Assembly (NCBI GenBank): GCA_016763595.1
Contig: JAESTN010000199.1
Span: forward strand, 1 to 7,330
Source of the DNA: Flavobacteriaceae bacterium
Lineage (GTDB): Bacteria > Bacteroidota > Bacteroidia > Flavobacteriales > Flavobacteriaceae
DNA: 7,330 nucleotides
Reading direction: 5' to 3'
The notes under the pieces are model-generated. The model made no database searches. It was not told where the DNA came from and worked only from the letters and a program-made list of their open reading frames with translations. Below are positions 4,964 through 7,330 of the stretch, piece after piece (the first letter of the stretch is position 1; each line of letters opens with the position of its first letter). A program made the position numbers and the translations under genes.

Positions 4964-6325
4964 ATGAATAAGAATCATAGTATACTTCTATTAATGCTCA
5001 TTTGTGTCTCTCTAGAGTTGTCGGCTCAAAAAAGTTGGACACTAAACAATTGCATCCAATATGCAATTGAGCACAACTTGGGGACTAAAAACAGTAGTTA
5101 TACAGCAGCAATTAATAAAGAAATTGTACAACAATCTAAAAGAGACTTTCTACCTAGTTTCTCCTTAAATTCTGGGTATAATATTCGTTTTGGAAGATCA
5201 GTAGATCCAAACACAAATGATGTGATCAATACCAAGTCATTTTCCAACAACTACTCAACCGGAACTTCCATCGAATTATTTAATGGGTTTTTAAAGTGGA
5301 ATAAAATAGCTAGAAATAAATTAGTGTACCAAGCGAGTAAAGAAAATTTACTACAGGTAAAACACAAATTAGCCTTTCAAGTAATGGATGTCTATTTTAA
5401 CATCGTGTTTCAATATGGGTTATTAGACATTGCAAAAGAGCAATATGAATTGTCTGTATTGAATTCTAAAATGATCCATGCTAAAATTAAATTAGGACTC
5501 AAAGCAGCATCTGAAATATACGATCTAGAATCGACGATTGCTACAGAAAAACTGAAGGTAATTAGAGCGAAGCACCGTTTAGAAGAAGCCGAATTACTTT
5601 TAATACAATTACTAAATTTAAAAGATAAAAAAATAAAATTGGCGTTCGATTTTGAATCCAACTTTATTCTTGAAAATCAAAATTTCACGACTACAAAAAA
5701 ACTATATACCAATGCCATTCAGTTTTTACCTTCTGTAAAAAGTCAAGAATTAAAAACCAAAGCCTCACAAAAAAGTCTAGCGATGACAAAAAGTAGTTTG
5801 TATCCTAGTTTGAGGTTTAACACAGGGGTTTCTACAGCGTATTATCAAACCAAAAGAGATCAGTTTGGAAACACCATTAATTTTATGGATCAACTTCAAG
5901 AAAATGTAAACAAATCCATCAGTTTTTCATTGAACATTCCAATTACTAGCAAAGGAAGACATAGATCCGAAGTGAAAAAAGCTAAAATTAGATTGGAACA
6001 AGCTACCATTTCATTGGAACAAAAAAAGCAGGAAGTTTACAAAACTATTCAATTAGTTCTTCAAAAAAATACGGCACTAAAAGCAGAAAACGAATTGCAA
6101 CAATACAATGTAAAAGCAAAAGACATGGCCTATAAAATTTCATTAAAAAAGTATCAAAAAGGCTTGTTGAACCTATATGAATTACAGCAATCAAAAAATA
6201 GGTTTAGTGAAGCAAAGGCAACATTATTACGCATACATATACAATTAAGAATACAGAAAAAAACGATCGATTTTTACAATGGAATCTCTGTTTTTAATAT
6301 AAATACATCACACAACAATGGATAG
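4964..6325 (+). CDS. TolC-type outer membrane efflux protein (OEP family)
   Basis: This is a 453-residue outer membrane factor of tripartite exporters, expected to trimerise into a beta-barrel plus periplasmic alpha-helical tunnel. Residues 1-21 form a signal peptide (M-N-K-N-H-S, a hydrophobic core, then L-S-A-Q cleavage). The mature protein starts with K-S-W-T-L-N-N-C-I-Q-Y-A-I-E-H-N, a typical OEP opening. It shows the family's two-fold layout: long amphipathic helices (about 120-210 and 335-440), with strands LPSFSLNSGYN in repeat 1 and YPSLRFNTGVS in repeat 2. The frame stays open back to a TTG at 4928, but that codon is inside the -12 element of the sigma-54 promoter. The ATG at 4964 precedes the signal peptide directly, so it is preferred. 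The gene overlaps hlyD by 8 bp. Its substrate is unknown. Confidence 0.93.
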   Translation: MNKNHSILLLMLICVSLELSAQKSWTLNNCIQYAIEHNLGTKNSSYTAAINKEIVQQSKRDFLPSFSLNSGYNIRFGRSVDPNTNDVINTKSFSNNYSTGTSIELFNGFLKWNKIARNKLVYQASKENLLQVKHKLAFQVMDVYFNIVFQYGLLDIAKEQYELSVLNSKMIHAKIKLGLKAASEIYDLESTIATEKLKVIRAKHRLEEAELLLIQLLNLKDKKIKLAFDFESNFILENQNFTTTKKLYTNAIQFLPSVKSQELKTKASQKSLAMTKSSLYPSLRFNTGVSTAYYQTKRDQFGNTINFMDQLQENVNKSISFSLNIPITSKGRHRSEVKKAKIRLEQATISLEQKKQEVYKTIQLVLQKNTALKAENELQQYNVKAKDMAYKISLKKYQKGLLNLYELQQSKNRFSEAKATLLRIHIQLRIQKKTIDFYNGISVFNINTSHNNG

Positions 6326-7330
6326 TAAAATTGAAAAGAAAAAAGGAATAAGAGCAAAACAATTAGTGATTGGACTCGTAGCTATTGGATTTCTCTATTT
6401 CTCTGGTACTCAATTTCTAGGAGATAATTTATCCACTTTTAAAGTAGATAAAGAAAAAGTAACCCTTTCTAAAGTAATCAAAGACAAGTTTAAAGATTAC
6501 ATCAGCATTAACGGATTGGTAAAACCAATTTCTACCATTTATTTAGATGCGTATGAAGCAGGACGTGTTTTAGAAATTTTGATTGAAGAAGGAAGCATGG
6601 TCAAAAAAGGAGACATCATTCTAAGGCTGGAGAACAAATCATTGTATGGAGAAATTTTAAGAAGTGAAAATAGCTTGGCTACCAAACAAAATAATTTGAG
6701 AGAGACAAAGATTAATTTCGAATCGAAACGAATTATGGGCCAGAGAGACCTATTAGAATCTCAATATAGATTGATCAAAGCCAAGCGTAAATACAAACAG
6801 TATCAATCCTTATTTAAGGACGAGCTAATTGCCAAAGAAGAATATTTAGATGCCAAAGAAGGATTTGAATTGTCTAGCAAAAGCTATGATGTTATTAAAT
6901 TTAAAGTTTCACAAGATTCTTTATTAAATGTTACAGGAATCTTGGAATTGCAAAAAGACCTAAACAGGATGAAGAAAACCTTAAGCATGGAATATGAGCG
7001 AATAGAAAACTCAAATGTAAGAGCTACGGAAGATGGTCAATTAGGGTATTTGGATGCCGAAATTGGAAAACGAATCGGTCAAGGACAAAACATTGGACAA
7101 ATTAATGTGTTGACCAATTACAAAATAGAATCTACCGTTGATGAACATTATATAGACCGAATTAAAAGAGGGTTGACAGGTACCTTTGTACGCAATGGAA
7201 TGCGCTATAATTTGACATTAAAAAAAGTGTATCCAGATGTAAGAGATGGGAAGTTTAAAATTGATTTGGTCTTTTCAGATCAAAAACCTAACAACATTAG
7301 AACGGGTCAGAGTTATTATATAAAATTGCA
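6318..7330 (+). CDS. HlyD/MacA-type periplasmic adaptor (membrane fusion protein), 3'-truncated
   Basis: The first 337 codons are present and the frame is still open at the window edge. A basic N-terminus (E-K-K-K-G-I-R-A-K) precedes one membrane helix (about 16-34), leaving the rest in the periplasm. The first half of the lipoyl-like domain is at about 75-106 (AGRVLEILIEEGSMVKKGD, the classical adaptor motif). A long alpha-hairpin coiled coil follows (about 108-232), then the second lipoyl half (about 234-265, A-T-E-D-G-Q-L-G-Y-L-D-A-E-I-G) and the start of the beta-barrel domain. The adaptor links an inner membrane transporter to the TolC-type channel. Its ATG lies 8 bp inside the end of the upstream gene, so translation is probably coupled. 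HlyD with one TM and no lipobox suits an ABC exporter; the pump component would be to the right. Confidence 0.93.
   Translation, partial: MDSKIEKKKGIRAKQLVIGLVAIGFLYFSGTQFLGDNLSTFKVDKEKVTLSKVIKDKFKDYISINGLVKPISTIYLDAYEAGRVLEILIEEGSMVKKGDIILRLENKSLYGEILRSENSLATKQNNLRETKINFESKRIMGQRDLLESQYRLIKAKRKYKQYQSLFKDELIAKEEYLDAKEGFELSSKSYDVIKFKVSQDSLLNVTGILELQKDLNRMKKTLSMEYERIENSNVRATEDGQLGYLDAEIGKRIGQGQNIGQINVLTNYKIESTVDEHYIDRIKRGLTGTFVRNGMRYNLTLKKVYPDVRDGKFKIDLVFSDQKPNNIRTGQSYYIKL

Noticed and set aside
5410..5661. Open frame of 83 codons on the minus strand inside tolC
   Set aside because: It lies wholly within a well-supported coding sequence on the other strand, has no promoter or ribosome binding site, and its translation looks like an antisense shadow.
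1..7330. CRISPR array, insertion sequence, tRNA or phage genes
   Set aside because: I saw no spaced direct repeats, transposase motifs, terminal inverted repeats, cloverleaf-like segments or phage proteins; the genes read as ordinary chromosomal genes.

Overview
The window looks like a chromosomal segment of a marine-type member of the Flavobacteriaceae (Bacteroidota). It is AT-rich, its leaders are A-rich rather than strong Shine-Dalgarno sequences, and its best housekeeping promoters fit the Bacteroidota TTG / TAnnTTTG pattern. The QueE, FolD and NtrC-type protein sequences also have a flavobacterial character. The assignment rests on protein and promoter style only; there is no rRNA in the window.

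Left part (1-1932): the 3' end of folD (folate one-carbon metabolism) runs rightward and meets a leftward two-gene unit tail to tail. That unit is a small unrecognised lipoprotein followed, 6 bp later, by a small cupin that lacks the usual metal histidines. A 236-bp intergenic region separates the lipoprotein from rightward queE, the radical-SAM 7-carboxy-7-deazaguanine synthase of the queuosine/7-deazaguanine pathway. queE appears to be transcribed from a promoter only a few bases upstream of its ATG. A strong bidirectional hairpin terminator (1931-1959) closes queE and also serves the histidine kinase gene coming from the right.

Right part (2020-7330): this is one regulatory and transport module. 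Leftward genes encode an NtrC-family sigma-54 activator (receiver, AAA+, Fis-type HTH) and its histidine kinase, which has two closely spaced membrane helices and almost no extracytoplasmic domain. Divergently, a TolC-type outer membrane efflux protein and an overlapping HlyD/MacA-type membrane fusion protein (cut by the window end) form an export operon.

The 212-bp region between the two arms contains a nearly consensus sigma-54 -24/-12 promoter (4918-4933) aimed at tolC. About 100 and 121 bp upstream of its predicted start lie two related 17-bp TGT...ACA sites, 22 bp apart centre to centre, which look like an enhancer for the adjacent activator. A Bacteroidota-type sigma-A promoter (4780-4809) drives the regulator in the other direction. 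The most interesting reading is a self-contained circuit: a membrane-embedded kinase phosphorylates a sigma-54 activator, which switches on the neighbouring exporter. The exporter's ABC subunits would be expected just beyond the right edge; that part is inference.
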